64,000 bases of DNA from Thiofilum sp039797965 (lineage in GTDB: Bacteria > Pseudomonadota > Gammaproteobacteria > Thiotrichales > Thiotrichaceae): positions 1 through 64,000 of the forward strand of contig JBDKGX010000003.1 of assembly GCA_039797965.1 (NCBI GenBank), read 5' to 3'. Each line of letters begins with the position of its first letter. The stretch's first letter is position 1. The position numbers and the translations under genes were made by a program. The notes beneath the pieces were generated by a model. It was not told where the DNA came from. It searched no databases and saw only the letters and a program-made list of their open reading frames with translations. Positions 42,655-51,115 of this stretch are shown piece by piece.

Positions 42655-44043
42655 TTAAAAGGATTGAATACTACGTTTACGAACCTCATCAAACTGATCA
42701 TCAATTAGCAGCTCACCTTTATTAAATACCGGACGTAATAGATTAGTTTGACCGTCTAATTCATCTTCACGAATAGTTTTAATCGCTCCAGTATTATCAC
42801 GAATCACGGCTAATCGCCCCCGTTTGGAGTTTTTGCTGGGGTCGGTAATGGGTTGTTTATAGACATCATGCCATTCACCATTAATTTTAATCGCAGAAGC
42901 TTTCATGGCAAAACTCAAAGTATCACGATTAACTTTTTGTAATAAACCCGCCCCCATTCCGAAGGCTACGTTTTCCGTAGAAAAGCCTGTGGCTTTAATA
43001 TTATCTAAAATACCCGTGATAGAGTTTATATCCACACCATCCCCCTGAATAACACGGACAGCAGGATTAAGTACTTTAAAACCTTTGCTATTTATAGAGC
43101 CACCAAACGCTGTATATAACCTTTCAAGTACTTCGGGTACGACCTTAGCAGGCTCTCCCGAATCAGGACGAATCACGACAGTACCACCACTTGCGAGTAC
43201 TTGTTCACGTAATTGTTTACCCCAAATCTCACTCACCGCGTGGTAAATATCATAAGAGTCTGATACGACGGCCACGAGCTTATTAGGTTTGGCAAATTGT
43301 GTAACCATATTGGCATAAGCATCCGCTTCGTGCTCGCGCCCCCAGCTAGTCATAGTGGAATGTTCCGCTGCTGGAATGGAGAATGCAGGCATATCCGCGC
43401 CATAGTACTTACGGGCGGCTAATAAAGCCGATACCGTATCTGTCCCCATAAAATTGACCAAATGAGCCATCCCACCAAGAGCGGCTGATTCTAATGATGA
43501 AGTACCGCGTGCGCCAAAATCATGGAGTTTAAATGGTAGTTCAGCAGCAGGATTATCACAGGTGGCATTTAAGTACTGAGCAATAATTTGCTTTACTTGC
43601 CATGATACTGTGGCAACCGTAGTCGGATACCAAATAGCACGTAATAAAGCGGTTTCTAAATAAGAGGTCAGCCAAAATAGTTTAGGGTCAGTATTATGAA
43701 TTTGCACCAGTACCGTTTTGGTAGGGACAACAACGCCCTCTGGCAAAGCTTCAATTTGAATCGGGAGTTTGCCCTGATACTGATTAACAATGTACTCCCA
43801 ACCTTCACGATTAAAAGGCTCGCCGTGAGCTATGAATAATGCTTCAGCCTCATCAATATCCGCAAAAATAATAGGTGTGAGTAGGTATTGTTTGATGAAC
43901 GCTTGTAAGCCAAAAAAGAGCGCTTCTTTAAATTGTCCACCACGCGCTTCGACATAGGATGACACCGTTTCAGCCCCCTGTGGGTACTGCACGAAATGAC
44001 TGGCTTTGTAGCTATCAACATTAAGAATGAGATTATTGAACAT
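42655..44043 (-). CDS. nadV: nicotinamide phosphoribosyltransferase
   Basis: NadV/NAMPT joins nicotinamide and PRPP to nicotinamide mononucleotide. NVDSYKASHFVQYPQGAETV begins the protein. LHDFGARGTSSLESAALGGMAHLVNFMGTDT, the HSTMTSWGREHEADAY region and VVIRPDSGEPAK are typical and retain the active-site Asp and Arg. The ATG at 44043 is preceded by GGAGG six bases away and is preferred over one at 44061. Length 462 residues. It follows the nadM-nudix gene, giving a two-step nicotinamide-to-NAD route that bypasses deamidation. Confidence 0.95.
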   Translation of the reverse strand: MFNNLILNVDSYKASHFVQYPQGAETVSSYVEARGGQFKEALFFGLQAFIKQYLLTPIIFADIDEAEALFIAHGEPFNREGWEYIVNQYQGKLPIQIEALPEGVVVPTKTVLVQIHNTDPKLFWLTSYLETALLRAIWYPTTVATVSWQVKQIIAQYLNATCDNPAAELPFKLHDFGARGTSSLESAALGGMAHLVNFMGTDTVSALLAARKYYGADMPAFSIPAAEHSTMTSWGREHEADAYANMVTQFAKPNKLVAVVSDSYDIYHAVSEIWGKQLREQVLASGGTVVIRPDSGEPAKVVPEVLERLYTAFGGSINSKGFKVLNPAVRVIQGDGVDINSITGILDNIKATGFSTENVAFGMGAGLLQKVNRDTLSFAMKASAIKINGEWHDVYKQPITDPSKNSKRGRLAVIRDNTGAIKTIREDELDGQTNLLRPVFNKGELLIDDQFDEVRKRSIQSF

Positions 44044-44117
44044 GGAAATCCTCCGGTTCATTGAGGGTTAGGGCTACTGTCTATCGGTAGCAACTGAGTA
44101 GAGCCATGGTGAGACTT

Positions 44118-45158
44118 TCAGCCCACCATAGCATTGATAATATGGTAATGGTCTTCAAAAAAGTGTTCAGGGTTCAAAGTACTTAATGGAACCCATGTGG
44201 CAGCTTGGGCATCATCCGAGCCTTTTACTTTAGGGAGACCCTGTGCATCGGGTTTTAATTCGATTAAATATGCATGGGTAATCGTGCGACCCCGTGCAGA
44301 GCGGTCGGGGTGGTCAAAGACTTGAGTTTTGACGACGGAGCCTTGTAACACTGGGGCGGGGATTTTAATGCGAGTTTCTTCACGCAATTCACGAATTACC
44401 GCATCACGTAAGGTTTCATCTTGATTCACAAAGCCCCCCGGGAGCGCCCATAAACCTTTTCCAGGACGAGCACGACGTTGAATCAGGAGTACATGTCCTG
44501 ATTGAATGACTACCGCATCGACCGTGACAAAAGTAGGGGGATAGGGGGCATTCGCCCAACTTTGCTGATATTGGCGAATGAATTGCCATTCACCAGCCAC
44601 TTCGGCATAACCCTCAGTACTTTTAAAGGCTTCTAATTGATTTTTTACGGACGCGGGTAGTTGATGGCTGATAGTGCCGTGTAAAAAGTACTCCTCACGA
44701 ATGGGAGTGGCTGACAAACCATTCTGATAGGACGGTACACTGACCGAACGCCACTGTGGGAATAAGGATAAGTAGTATGAAGTTTCGTCTTTGCTGTGAC
44801 CGATTAAGCCAATTCGAGGTGAATGCGTTTGTGGTGCACTGTCGACCACACTTTGCACTGCTTGTTGCACCCGAGCAATCCAGTTTTGGTCGTTATACAT
44901 ATCGTCCACAATCGGCAGGACGTTTAAACGCGGCTGAGTACTTGCAGGAAAAGCCCCTCGGATCAATTGCTCGCGCTCTTTAAAAGTCCAAGGATTGCGA
45001 GTACTGCGCGGTTGAAAGCTAGAGCCCACCAAAACAATCACTTGTTGAGCTTGAGAGAGTGCAGTATTAACGACTTGCCAATGACCTAAGTGAAAGGGTT
45101 GAAAACGCCCAATAAATACCAAATAGTCAAAGGATAGTGGATTAGCTTGATCTGACAT
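44118..45158 (-). CDS. nadM: bifunctional NMN adenylyltransferase / Nudix hydrolase
   Basis: The N-terminal half is a nucleotidyltransferase: FIGRFQPFHLGHWQVV contains the GRFQPxHxGH site, and PRSTRNPWTFKEREQLI and GLSATPIREEYF follow. It would make NAD from NMN and ATP. From about residue 205 comes a Nudix domain with box GGFVNQDETLRDAVIRELRE, followed by ET; the glycine near the end of the consensus box is Arg. The fusion of both domains, 346 residues, is known in NadM-Nudix proteins, where the Nudix part hydrolyses ADP-ribose. AAGGAG lies 11 bases before the ATG. Confidence 0.94.
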   Translation of the reverse strand: MSDQANPLSFDYLVFIGRFQPFHLGHWQVVNTALSQAQQVIVLVGSSFQPRSTRNPWTFKEREQLIRGAFPASTQPRLNVLPIVDDMYNDQNWIARVQQAVQSVVDSAPQTHSPRIGLIGHSKDETSYYLSLFPQWRSVSVPSYQNGLSATPIREEYFLHGTISHQLPASVKNQLEAFKSTEGYAEVAGEWQFIRQYQQSWANAPYPPTFVTVDAVVIQSGHVLLIQRRARPGKGLWALPGGFVNQDETLRDAVIRELREETRIKIPAPVLQGSVVKTQVFDHPDRSARGRTITHAYLIELKPDAQGLPKVKGSDDAQAATWVPLSTLNPEHFFEDHYHIINAMVG

Positions 45159-45234
45159 TGTTCAGTAAACTCCTTACTGATTAGTGATATAGTCTGGTCT
45201 ATCCAAACTAGAAGTTAGAGTACTACAAGTACTC

Positions 45235-45253
45235 GGTTTATTGTCAATAAACC
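45235..45253. promoter_or_regulatory. perfect 19-bp palindrome between nadM and lpxL
   Basis: GGTTTATTGTCAATAAACC is symmetrical around a single central base, so it is an operator-like dyad rather than an RNA hairpin. On the minus strand it contains TTGACA, a consensus -35 box directed at the nadM operon. It lies 77 bases before nadM and 58 before lpxL. An NAD-responsive regulator is a plausible ligand, by inference. Confidence 0.5.
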
Positions 45254-45310
45254 CAATAAAGGTGTAGTAAAAGCAGTGATAAGCGGTCAAATCAAGACGC
45301 AGGTGGGTGG

Positions 45311-46240
45311 ATGGTAGATCAGCGTGTGTCAGGTAAACAATTCTTACATCCCCAATATTGGCCTACTGCCCTAGGGTTAGGCGTACTTTGGTTAATTGTG
45401 CAGCTACCTTGGAAAGCACAAATGGGGTTAGGTAAAGTACTCGGCTTATTGATGTACCACACGCTAACCCAGCGGCGCCATGTGGCTGAGGTCAATATTC
45501 AGTTGGCTTTTCCTGATTTAGAGCCCACAGAACAACAACTATTAGTCAAACAGCATTTTATTTCACTAGGTAAAGGGCTTTTGGAAACCGCTTTAAGCTG
45601 GTGGGGTGATCCTGATACTTTAGTTAATCAGACTGAAATTGAGGGGATTGAGTACCTTCATCAAGCCATGGAAAAAGGTGGTGTGGTGTTACTCAGTGCG
45701 CATTTTACCAGTCTTGAATTAGGCGGGCGGATATTAGCGCAATATATGCCCTTGCATGTCGTGTATCGCCCGCATCAGAATCCTTTAATTGAATGGCGAG
45801 TCGCCCGATTACGCTCCAAACGTTATGGCAAAGCCATTTCTCGTGATGATATTCGGGAAATGCTACGCAGTTTGCAGCAGGGACAAGTGGTATGGTATGC
45901 CCAAGATCAGAACTTTGGTCATAAGAATAGTGTATTTGCGCCGTTTTTTAATATACCTGCTGCCACCAATACTGCTACAAGTCGCATCAGTCGATTAGGC
46001 AAAGCTAGCGTAGTGCCTTTTTTTACGGTACGCACGGAAACTGGATATAAGCTACAGTTTTATCCAGCATTGGAAAATTTTCCCAGCGACTCGGTTTTGA
46101 ATGATACCATTCAAATTAATCAGGTGATTGAATGCCAAGTACGCTTGTATCCAGAACAATATTTATGGACACATCGGCGCTATAAAAATCGACCTGAGGG
46201 TGGGAACCGTTATGAGTTGCCTGTAAAAACAGCTAACTAA
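45311..46240 (+). CDS. lpxL: lipid A biosynthesis lauroyl/acyl acyltransferase
   Basis: Inner-membrane acyltransferase adding a secondary acyl chain to Kdo2-lipid IVA. An N-terminal hydrophobic helix anchors it. The catalytic HX4E motif is HFTSLE (His131, Glu136), preceded by GGVVLLSA. VYRPHQNPLIEW, AQDQNFGHKNSVFAPFF and a C-terminal TYR-like WTHRRYKNRPEG also match. Length 309 residues. Useful comparison for the acyltransferase-like gene at 59816, where the catalytic acid is absent. Confidence 0.94.
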   Translation: MVDQRVSGKQFLHPQYWPTALGLGVLWLIVQLPWKAQMGLGKVLGLLMYHTLTQRRHVAEVNIQLAFPDLEPTEQQLLVKQHFISLGKGLLETALSWWGDPDTLVNQTEIEGIEYLHQAMEKGGVVLLSAHFTSLELGGRILAQYMPLHVVYRPHQNPLIEWRVARLRSKRYGKAISRDDIREMLRSLQQGQVVWYAQDQNFGHKNSVFAPFFNIPAATNTATSRISRLGKASVVPFFTVRTETGYKLQFYPALENFPSDSVLNDTIQINQVIECQVRLYPEQYLWTHRRYKNRPEGGNRYELPVKTAN

Positions 46241-46288
46241 CCCGTAAAGTTATGCAGTTTAGCTGTCTGTTTTAGTGAAGGATTTATT

Positions 46289-46777
46289 ATGTCAATTAGC
46301 GAAAATAAAGTAGTTTCAATGAGCTATACGCTCACTAATGATCAAGGGCAAGTACTAGACCAAGCCGATGCGCAGAACCCTTTTATGTATTTACATGGTG
46401 CACAGAATATTATTCCTACGTTGGAAAATGCGCTAACAGGTAAAGGCATTGGTGACACCTTACAAATTCATATTCCAGCTGTTGATGCTTACGGTGAGCG
46501 TCATCAAGAGTTAATTCAAGCGGTACCTCGTGAAGCCTTTCAAGGTGTACCTGCTGAGCATTTAGTCGTAGGTTCTCATTTACAAGCACAAACGGATGAG
46601 GGTGTGCGTGTAGTAACAGTGGCTGCGGTAGATGACCAAAACGTAACAATCGACGGTAATCACCCTATGGCAGGCATTGATCTTAATTTTGATGTGAAAG
46701 TTGTTGGTATCCGTGATGCTTCTGCAGAAGAAGTGGCACATGGTCATGTTCATACCCCAGGCATGCACCATCACTAA
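46289..46777 (+). CDS. slyD: SlyD-type FKBP peptidyl-prolyl isomerase
   Basis: A 162-residue isomerase and chaperone: KVVSMSYTLTNDQGQVLDQA, YLHGAQNIIPTLENALTGKGIGD (FKBP core), then the inserted flap domain PREAFQGVPAEHLVVGSHLQAQ. The C-terminus is His-rich (AHGHVHTPGMHHH), though shorter than in Escherichia, and could bind nickel or zinc. AAGGA precedes the ATG. A terminator-like hairpin made of two AGTACT copies follows. Confidence 0.95.
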   Translation: MSISENKVVSMSYTLTNDQGQVLDQADAQNPFMYLHGAQNIIPTLENALTGKGIGDTLQIHIPAVDAYGERHQELIQAVPREAFQGVPAEHLVVGSHLQAQTDEGVRVVTVAAVDDQNVTIDGNHPMAGIDLNFDVKVVGIRDASAEEVAHGHVHTPGMHHH

Positions 46778-46789
46778 ACCCTGATCGCT

Positions 46790-46825
46790 AAGTACTCCCC
46801 CAGTGTTGGATGGTAGGGAGTACTT
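46790..46825. terminator. terminator after slyD formed by paired AGTACT copies
   Basis: AAGTACTCCC (46790-46799) pairs perfectly with GGGAGTACTT (46816-46825). The 16-base loop holds a small inner CCA/TGG stem. TTAAAT follows and a longer T stretch occurs slightly downstream. Confidence 0.7.
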
Positions 46826-46945
46826 TAAATCCACCTTTTTATTTCATTAAATGCTAGGCAGACACTTGCGTTAGTCGTAGCATTCGCCACGCTTTTTATT
46901 TTTGATTAGTTTGTGACTCATTCTGACCCGATAAGGATGTACAAG

Positions 46946-47380
46946 ATGAAATTAAATACCCTGTTATCTCGTCTAGCGTTGGTAACTTTAAGTTTGCCAA
47001 TGGCTAATGTTGCTATGGCAGAAGATTGCAGTGCTTCTTATTATTGTTATGGCAATAGTGTAAATTTTTCCCGTATTAATGTGGTAGTTGATGAGCAAGC
47101 CGATGCTCATACCATTAATATTACTCCACAGCCTGCACCTGTAGTCATTCCAGCCCCCTCAGCCGTACCTAATCGCCCGTTAACCACCCCGATTGCGCGC
47201 CCCACTCCCGCTAATAATGCGAATTGTCGTACGCAATACGATGAACAATTGGCAAAAGCAGCTAAACTTGATGCATTAGCACGTACTCAAGCCCAACGGG
47301 GTCAAGAACAGCAAGCTCAACGCTTATTTACCGCAGCCGCTCAAATCCGTTCAGCGGCTACACGGATGAATTGCCGTTAA
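46946..47380 (+). CDS. periplasmic hypothetical protein
   Basis: A signal peptide MKLNTLLSRLALVTLSLPMA with cleavage near NVAMA. The mature part starts EDCSASYYCYGNSVNFSRIN, followed by a Pro-rich linker and a C-terminal Ala/Gln-rich helix (AKAAKLDALARTQAQRGQE) with two more cysteines. AAGGA lies eight bases before the ATG at 46946, which is preferred over the longer in-frame start at 46913 because it opens directly on the signal peptide. Length 144 residues. Family not recognised; function unknown. Confidence 0.7.
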   Translation: MKLNTLLSRLALVTLSLPMANVAMAEDCSASYYCYGNSVNFSRINVVVDEQADAHTINITPQPAPVVIPAPSAVPNRPLTTPIARPTPANNANCRTQYDEQLAKAAKLDALARTQAQRGQEQQAQRLFTAAAQIRSAATRMNCR

Positions 47381-47453
47381 CCTTATGATAACTGAGTACT
47401 TTAACCTAGGGGGAGTTAATTGCTTTTACAGTCATTAAGCAAGGAGCACAACT

Positions 47454-47897
47454 ATGGTTACAGAGTATCACCCTGCTAGTGTTATTTGGACTCAATTAAT
47501 CGAGGTGTTACAAACCAAACAAACAGGTACATTCTTTATCGCCACGGCTGAAAACAGTTCGGGGCGTTTTGCCGTTCAGAATGGGCGCATTACTCATTGC
47601 GCCTATCAACGTTTGCATGGTGAAGAGGCCGTGCATGCATTAGTGAACCTAGTGGCAGGTCGCTGTTCATTTATGCCTAAACAAGGCACGCCTTTTCGTG
47701 AGCGTGATCAAGTTGAGCACTTACACGCTATTCAACTGTTGAATTTGTTACCCCCGCCCCAATCTCTTGTGCAGCCTTTACCTATTCCGGTGGACAAATC
47801 CGTTGAAGTGATTAGTTCTACTGAAAAATTGGCTGATAAAACGGCTGTTAATAATCGGTTTTATCGAGGCTATGTGCCTATTGAGGAGTCAAAATAA
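47454..47897 (+). CDS. DUF4388-like (PATAN-type) protein
   Basis: A 147-residue cytosolic protein. Residues 10-75 (VIWTQLIEVLQTKQTGTFFI, then GRFAVQNGRITHCAYQRLHG and EEAVHALVNLVAGRCSF) resemble the DUF4388/PATAN domain. That domain occurs in gliding and signalling proteins and reads as a short beta-hairpin plus helices. The C-terminal third is low complexity. GCAAGGAGC precedes the ATG. Role unknown; it may be a small adaptor. Confidence 0.6.
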   Translation: MVTEYHPASVIWTQLIEVLQTKQTGTFFIATAENSSGRFAVQNGRITHCAYQRLHGEEAVHALVNLVAGRCSFMPKQGTPFRERDQVEHLHAIQLLNLLPPPQSLVQPLPIPVDKSVEVISSTEKLADKTAVNNRFYRGYVPIEESK

Positions 47898-47972
47898 TAT
47901 TTTTAATAGCTGCAACTATTAGAAAACCACCTCACTCTAAGTGGGCATTATTGATCTTTAATGAGTCATTAT

Positions 47973-47992
47973 CCCTAATACTAGTATCAGGG
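47973..47992. promoter_or_regulatory. 20-bp near-perfect palindrome upstream of lipoprotein gene
   Basis: CCCTAATACTAGTATCAGGG is symmetrical in nine of ten pairs with no loop, 44 bases before the lipoprotein start. It is operator-like. Nothing else in the window matches it. Confidence 0.35.
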
Positions 47993-48035
47993 AAAGTGAT
48001 TTCTATTTTATTAATGTCTAAAAGGAAGTGAATTT

Positions 48036-48626
48036 ATGCCAAATTTCAAAGCTTTAGTAGTGGCTTGCTGTGTAGTGTTATTAGTCAGTGCTTGTAATGA
48101 CAATAGTACTAAGACCTCCTCAAAAACCACCGAATCAGCAACAGCTAATACGACTCAAACTACAACTACAGTAACCGCAACACCTAATAGTTTTACTGAC
48201 CCCTTTAGCTACTGTAATGCAGTAGGGACGGTCGATAAGCCGGATAGCCGTTACACTGGACAGGCATTACCTGATAATCTGTTAAATAGCATTATAAAAG
48301 GCGGCTCAGCTACCGCTGATTCACCAATACGTGAGGCAGGCTATGTGACTTGGCGTTGTGCGGACAAAAATGTATTAGTGTGTTTAGCAGGAGCTAATAT
48401 TCCTTGTGATGAAAAAGCTGATACTAGTACTACACCCCATTCAGGTATGGTGGAGTTTTGTAAAACCGAGAAAAATACGGATTCAATTCCTGCGGCAGCG
48501 GCTGGACGTACTACTGTTTATGAGTGGTCTTGCAAAGAGGGTCAACCAGTGAAAGGTAATCAAGTAACTCAGGTTGATGCTCAAGGTTATCCTAAAGATT
48601 GGTGGCAAGTGGTCAAAGCTCAATAA
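48036..48626 (+). CDS. hypothetical lipoprotein
   Basis: A lipoprotein signal with lipobox LVSAC (acylated Cys20) followed by a Thr/Ser-rich spacer. The folded part begins around residue 57 (FTDPFSYCNAVGTVDKPDSR) and has several cysteines (YCNAVG, WRCADKNVLVCLAGANIPCD, FCKTEK, WSCKEG), suggesting disulfides. Asn at position +3 and Asp at +2 of the mature end (CNDN): no classic Asp+2 retention signal, so it is probably sent to the outer membrane. AAGGAAG precedes the ATG. Length 196 residues. Family unknown to me. Confidence 0.75.
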   Translation: MPNFKALVVACCVVLLVSACNDNSTKTSSKTTESATANTTQTTTTVTATPNSFTDPFSYCNAVGTVDKPDSRYTGQALPDNLLNSIIKGGSATADSPIREAGYVTWRCADKNVLVCLAGANIPCDEKADTSTTPHSGMVEFCKTEKNTDSIPAAAAGRTTVYEWSCKEGQPVKGNQVTQVDAQGYPKDWWQVVKAQ

Positions 48627-48715
48627 TTTTATACTATCCCTCCTAGCTAATTGCATATTGAACTTTATATCCTTATAAGATCATCACTAAGAATCATTAA
48701 ACTAGGAGAATTGCC

Positions 48716-49120
48716 ATGCCTGAACTATTTTCTGCTGACTGGATGAATGAGCTAAAAGATCAATGGAATAATGCACCCGATGTAAAAGATGCATTAGCTG
48801 AAATTGGTTTTAACTCTGTGATTGGTTGTGGTTTTAAGGATGAAGATAAACCACGGGGTGTCTTTGTGGTAGAAAATGGCACTTGTGTTCGGGCGGGTGA
48901 TTACGATGGTGAGGTATTAGATTGGGATATGCGAGCTAATCGTAAAGATTGGATGAAGTGGGTAACAGATGGGATTGGCATGGCGGGCTTAGGGATGGCT
49001 TACACTATGGGTAAGCTCAAGTTTGTCACAGGTGATTATGGCGCTATGTTAAAAAATCCTAAAATGGCAGGCCCTTTTATTAAATCATTTAATTTAATGA
49101 AGAATATCCACACTCAGTAA
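48716..49120 (+). CDS. SCP2 sterol-binding-domain-like protein
   Basis: A 134-residue soluble protein: MPELFSADWMNELKDQWNNA, then IGFNSVIGCGFKDEDKPRGVFVVENG, DYDGEVLDWDMRANRKDWMKW and AYTMGKLKFVTGDYGAMLKNPKMAGPF. These blocks match small bacterial proteins of the SCP2 lipid-carrier fold. TAGGAG lies before the ATG. A strong terminator follows. The ligand is unknown. Confidence 0.75.
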   Translation: MPELFSADWMNELKDQWNNAPDVKDALAEIGFNSVIGCGFKDEDKPRGVFVVENGTCVRAGDYDGEVLDWDMRANRKDWMKWVTDGIGMAGLGMAYTMGKLKFVTGDYGAMLKNPKMAGPFIKSFNLMKNIHTQ

Positions 49121-49139
49121 ATAGGTTTACTCAGTAATT

Positions 49140-49188
49140 GAGTACTAAAAGCCCTGTGTAACTACAGGGCTTTTTTATGGGGAGTACT
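49140..49188. terminator. nested bidirectional terminator
   Basis: Inner stem AAAAGCCCTGT (49147-49157) with ACAGGGCTTTT (49164-49174) over six bases, then more T. Flanking AGTACT copies (49141-49146 and 49183-49188) can extend the structure as an outer stem. It separates convergent genes. Confidence 0.9.
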
Positions 49189-49193
49189 TTCGT

Positions 49194-49835
49194 TTAAGTG
49201 CGAGAGGGTGGTGGGGGCGTCTCTAATAAATCAGCTAACGGTGTAGGTTCATCCATGGAGGCTTGATTAATAGGTTTAGGCATAAGGGTACTATCATCAT
49301 TAGCAGCCACCAGAGGGGTCTCAATTTTAGGTTTGGTCAATGTAACTGTGGGGGTTACTACCGCCGCAGGATTCGGTAAATAAGTATTGTCTGGTGTAGT
49401 GGAGTGAATGGGTGGGTTAGCAGGAGACGGTTTTAGTGTTGTTAATTCGCGTTTTGTTTCATTATCTGACCCAAAGATGACTCCCACACACATTAAAATC
49501 AAACTACCATACCACAACCAAAACCCTAGCCCCTGTCCAATAATATTAATATTCTCAAACTTTCCAGGCATGACGGTAAACCAAAACGATTGGGTGGCTA
49601 CCAATACTGCCGCGGCAGCGATTAAAGTCGCACGAATGGGGTGTTTGTACATCCAAAGCACGGCTAAAAAAATCAGTAAATTCGCAAACCAGCCAAATTG
49701 AAAAGCAATAATACCTAACCAGCCAGAGACTAGTACCCAATAACCCATTAAAGCATTGGTGTCAGTGTAAAACGCGGGGAACCACAATGAGCTAACCCAG
49801 CATAAACCGCCTAAGAATAAGATTATTGCAGACAA
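49194..49835 (-). CDS. membrane protein with Pro-rich cytoplasmic or periplasmic tail
   Basis: A 213-residue protein with about four hydrophobic helices in the first 120 residues (IILFLGGLCWVSSLWF, WVLVSGWLGIIAFQFGWF, ATLIAAAAVLVATQSFWF, GFWLWYGSLILMCVGVIF). A Pro/Thr-rich tail ending TPPPPSRT follows. I recognise no family. It is convergent with the SCP2-like gene and divergent from the secretion operon. Confidence 0.7.
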   Translation of the reverse strand: MSAIILFLGGLCWVSSLWFPAFYTDTNALMGYWVLVSGWLGIIAFQFGWFANLLIFLAVLWMYKHPIRATLIAAAAVLVATQSFWFTVMPGKFENINIIGQGLGFWLWYGSLILMCVGVIFGSDNETKRELTTLKPSPANPPIHSTTPDNTYLPNPAAVVTPTVTLTKPKIETPLVAANDDSTLMPKPINQASMDEPTPLADLLETPPPPSRT

Positions 49836-50071
49836 GGGGATATCATCCGTTCAAGTTAAATAATTGCCATCAAGGCTCATTCAGTATTGCAGGGGAACAT
49901 TACTGCAGATGCATCATAGTCTAAGTTTGACATTCACATTCGGTTAAGGGAAGTGAATTTCTTTATTAGCAGATAATTGCAACTGATAGTCGCTTTATCG
50001 TTTATTATTCGACATTCATCGGCTGATTCGCTACGATAAAACCATTAATAAGCTGTATAAATAATAATAAT

Positions 50072-51115
50072 ATGATGCTAATCAGCAATCTCAGGCATTT
50101 TATGCAGTGGTGGGGTAGCGGTCTGTTGAAAGGTTTGCCATCGTCACTACGGCGTTTAGTGCGTAGCGAGCGCCCAAGGGTAGTGCTGCAATTACATAAC
50201 CACAGTATTGAGGCCTTTTGGAAGCCAGACCAAAAGCTTATACCTCTCGGTAATTATTTACTCGATCAACCTTTTGATTTGTTTTCCAAACCTCATAAAG
50301 CCCTTAAACGTAAAAAGTACTTAATCGAGGTGCAACTTAACAACAAACATGGGCTATTGTTGGAGCAACGTTTTCCAGAGGCTATCCAAGAAAATTTGCG
50401 CCAAGTGATTGGCTATCAATTAGATAGAATTAGCCCCTTTTCTACCGAGCGGGCTTATTACTCAGCTGAGCTATTAGGGTATGACCGCAAAGCTAAAGAG
50501 ATTAATGTTAATGTCCAAGTCATTCCTAAACACATTGCGGATAAAGTACTTAACCAATTAAAAGCACTAGGGGTTCCAGAGGTTAATTTATTATCGGTGA
50601 TGGGCAGTACTTCAGCCGCACCTATAGGGCAAACAACACAGCAAGATTTAGCCCAAAACTGGTCATGGGTTCCACTAAGTTTTATGGCAATAGCCTTAGT
50701 GGGGTCTTTAGCTGCTCCTATTGCTTATAAAATGCGTCGGGTGGAACAGATTGATGCGGCACTAGCACAAGTACGTCAACACTCAGCCGCACAATTACAA
50801 GTGCGGGAGCAACTCAATACTGCTCAAGACGCTATTACTTTTTTGACAGAGCGGCGACGTACTTCACCCGTGGCATTAGATGTTGCGGAGCATTTATCGC
50901 AGATTTTACCCAAACATACTTGGTTAGAGCGGTTGACTTTGGATGGCTCAGGATTATCTATAAAAGGCGAGTCGGCAGCAGCGTTGGATTTAATCGATTT
51001 GCTGGAAGGCTCCCCCGTGTTGTCGGAGGTTAAGTTCAAGTCCCCCGTCACTCGTAGCAAAGATAACAGTAATGATAAGTTTCAAATTCAAGCCAAAGTC
51101 GAGGTGAAATCATGA
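50072..51115 (+). CDS. gspL: type II secretion system protein GspL (PilN-domain type)
   Basis: An inner-membrane platform protein. The first 210 residues form a cytoplasmic domain of actin-like type. A single membrane helix follows (WVPLSFMAIALVGSLAAPIAY, about 205-225), then a periplasmic coiled coil and a small alpha/beta domain (LSQILPKHTWLERLTLDGSGL) like PilN/GspL. Length 347 residues. Two ATGs at 50072 and 50075 lack a ribosome site; an ATG at 50102 with CAGG six bases upstream is an alternative. It overlaps gspM by four bases. Confidence 0.8.
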   Translation: MMLISNLRHFMQWWGSGLLKGLPSSLRRLVRSERPRVVLQLHNHSIEAFWKPDQKLIPLGNYLLDQPFDLFSKPHKALKRKKYLIEVQLNNKHGLLLEQRFPEAIQENLRQVIGYQLDRISPFSTERAYYSAELLGYDRKAKEINVNVQVIPKHIADKVLNQLKALGVPEVNLLSVMGSTSAAPIGQTTQQDLAQNWSWVPLSFMAIALVGSLAAPIAYKMRRVEQIDAALAQVRQHSAAQLQVREQLNTAQDAITFLTERRRTSPVALDVAEHLSQILPKHTWLERLTLDGSGLSIKGESAAALDLIDLLEGSPVLSEVKFKSPVTRSKDNSNDKFQIQAKVEVKS

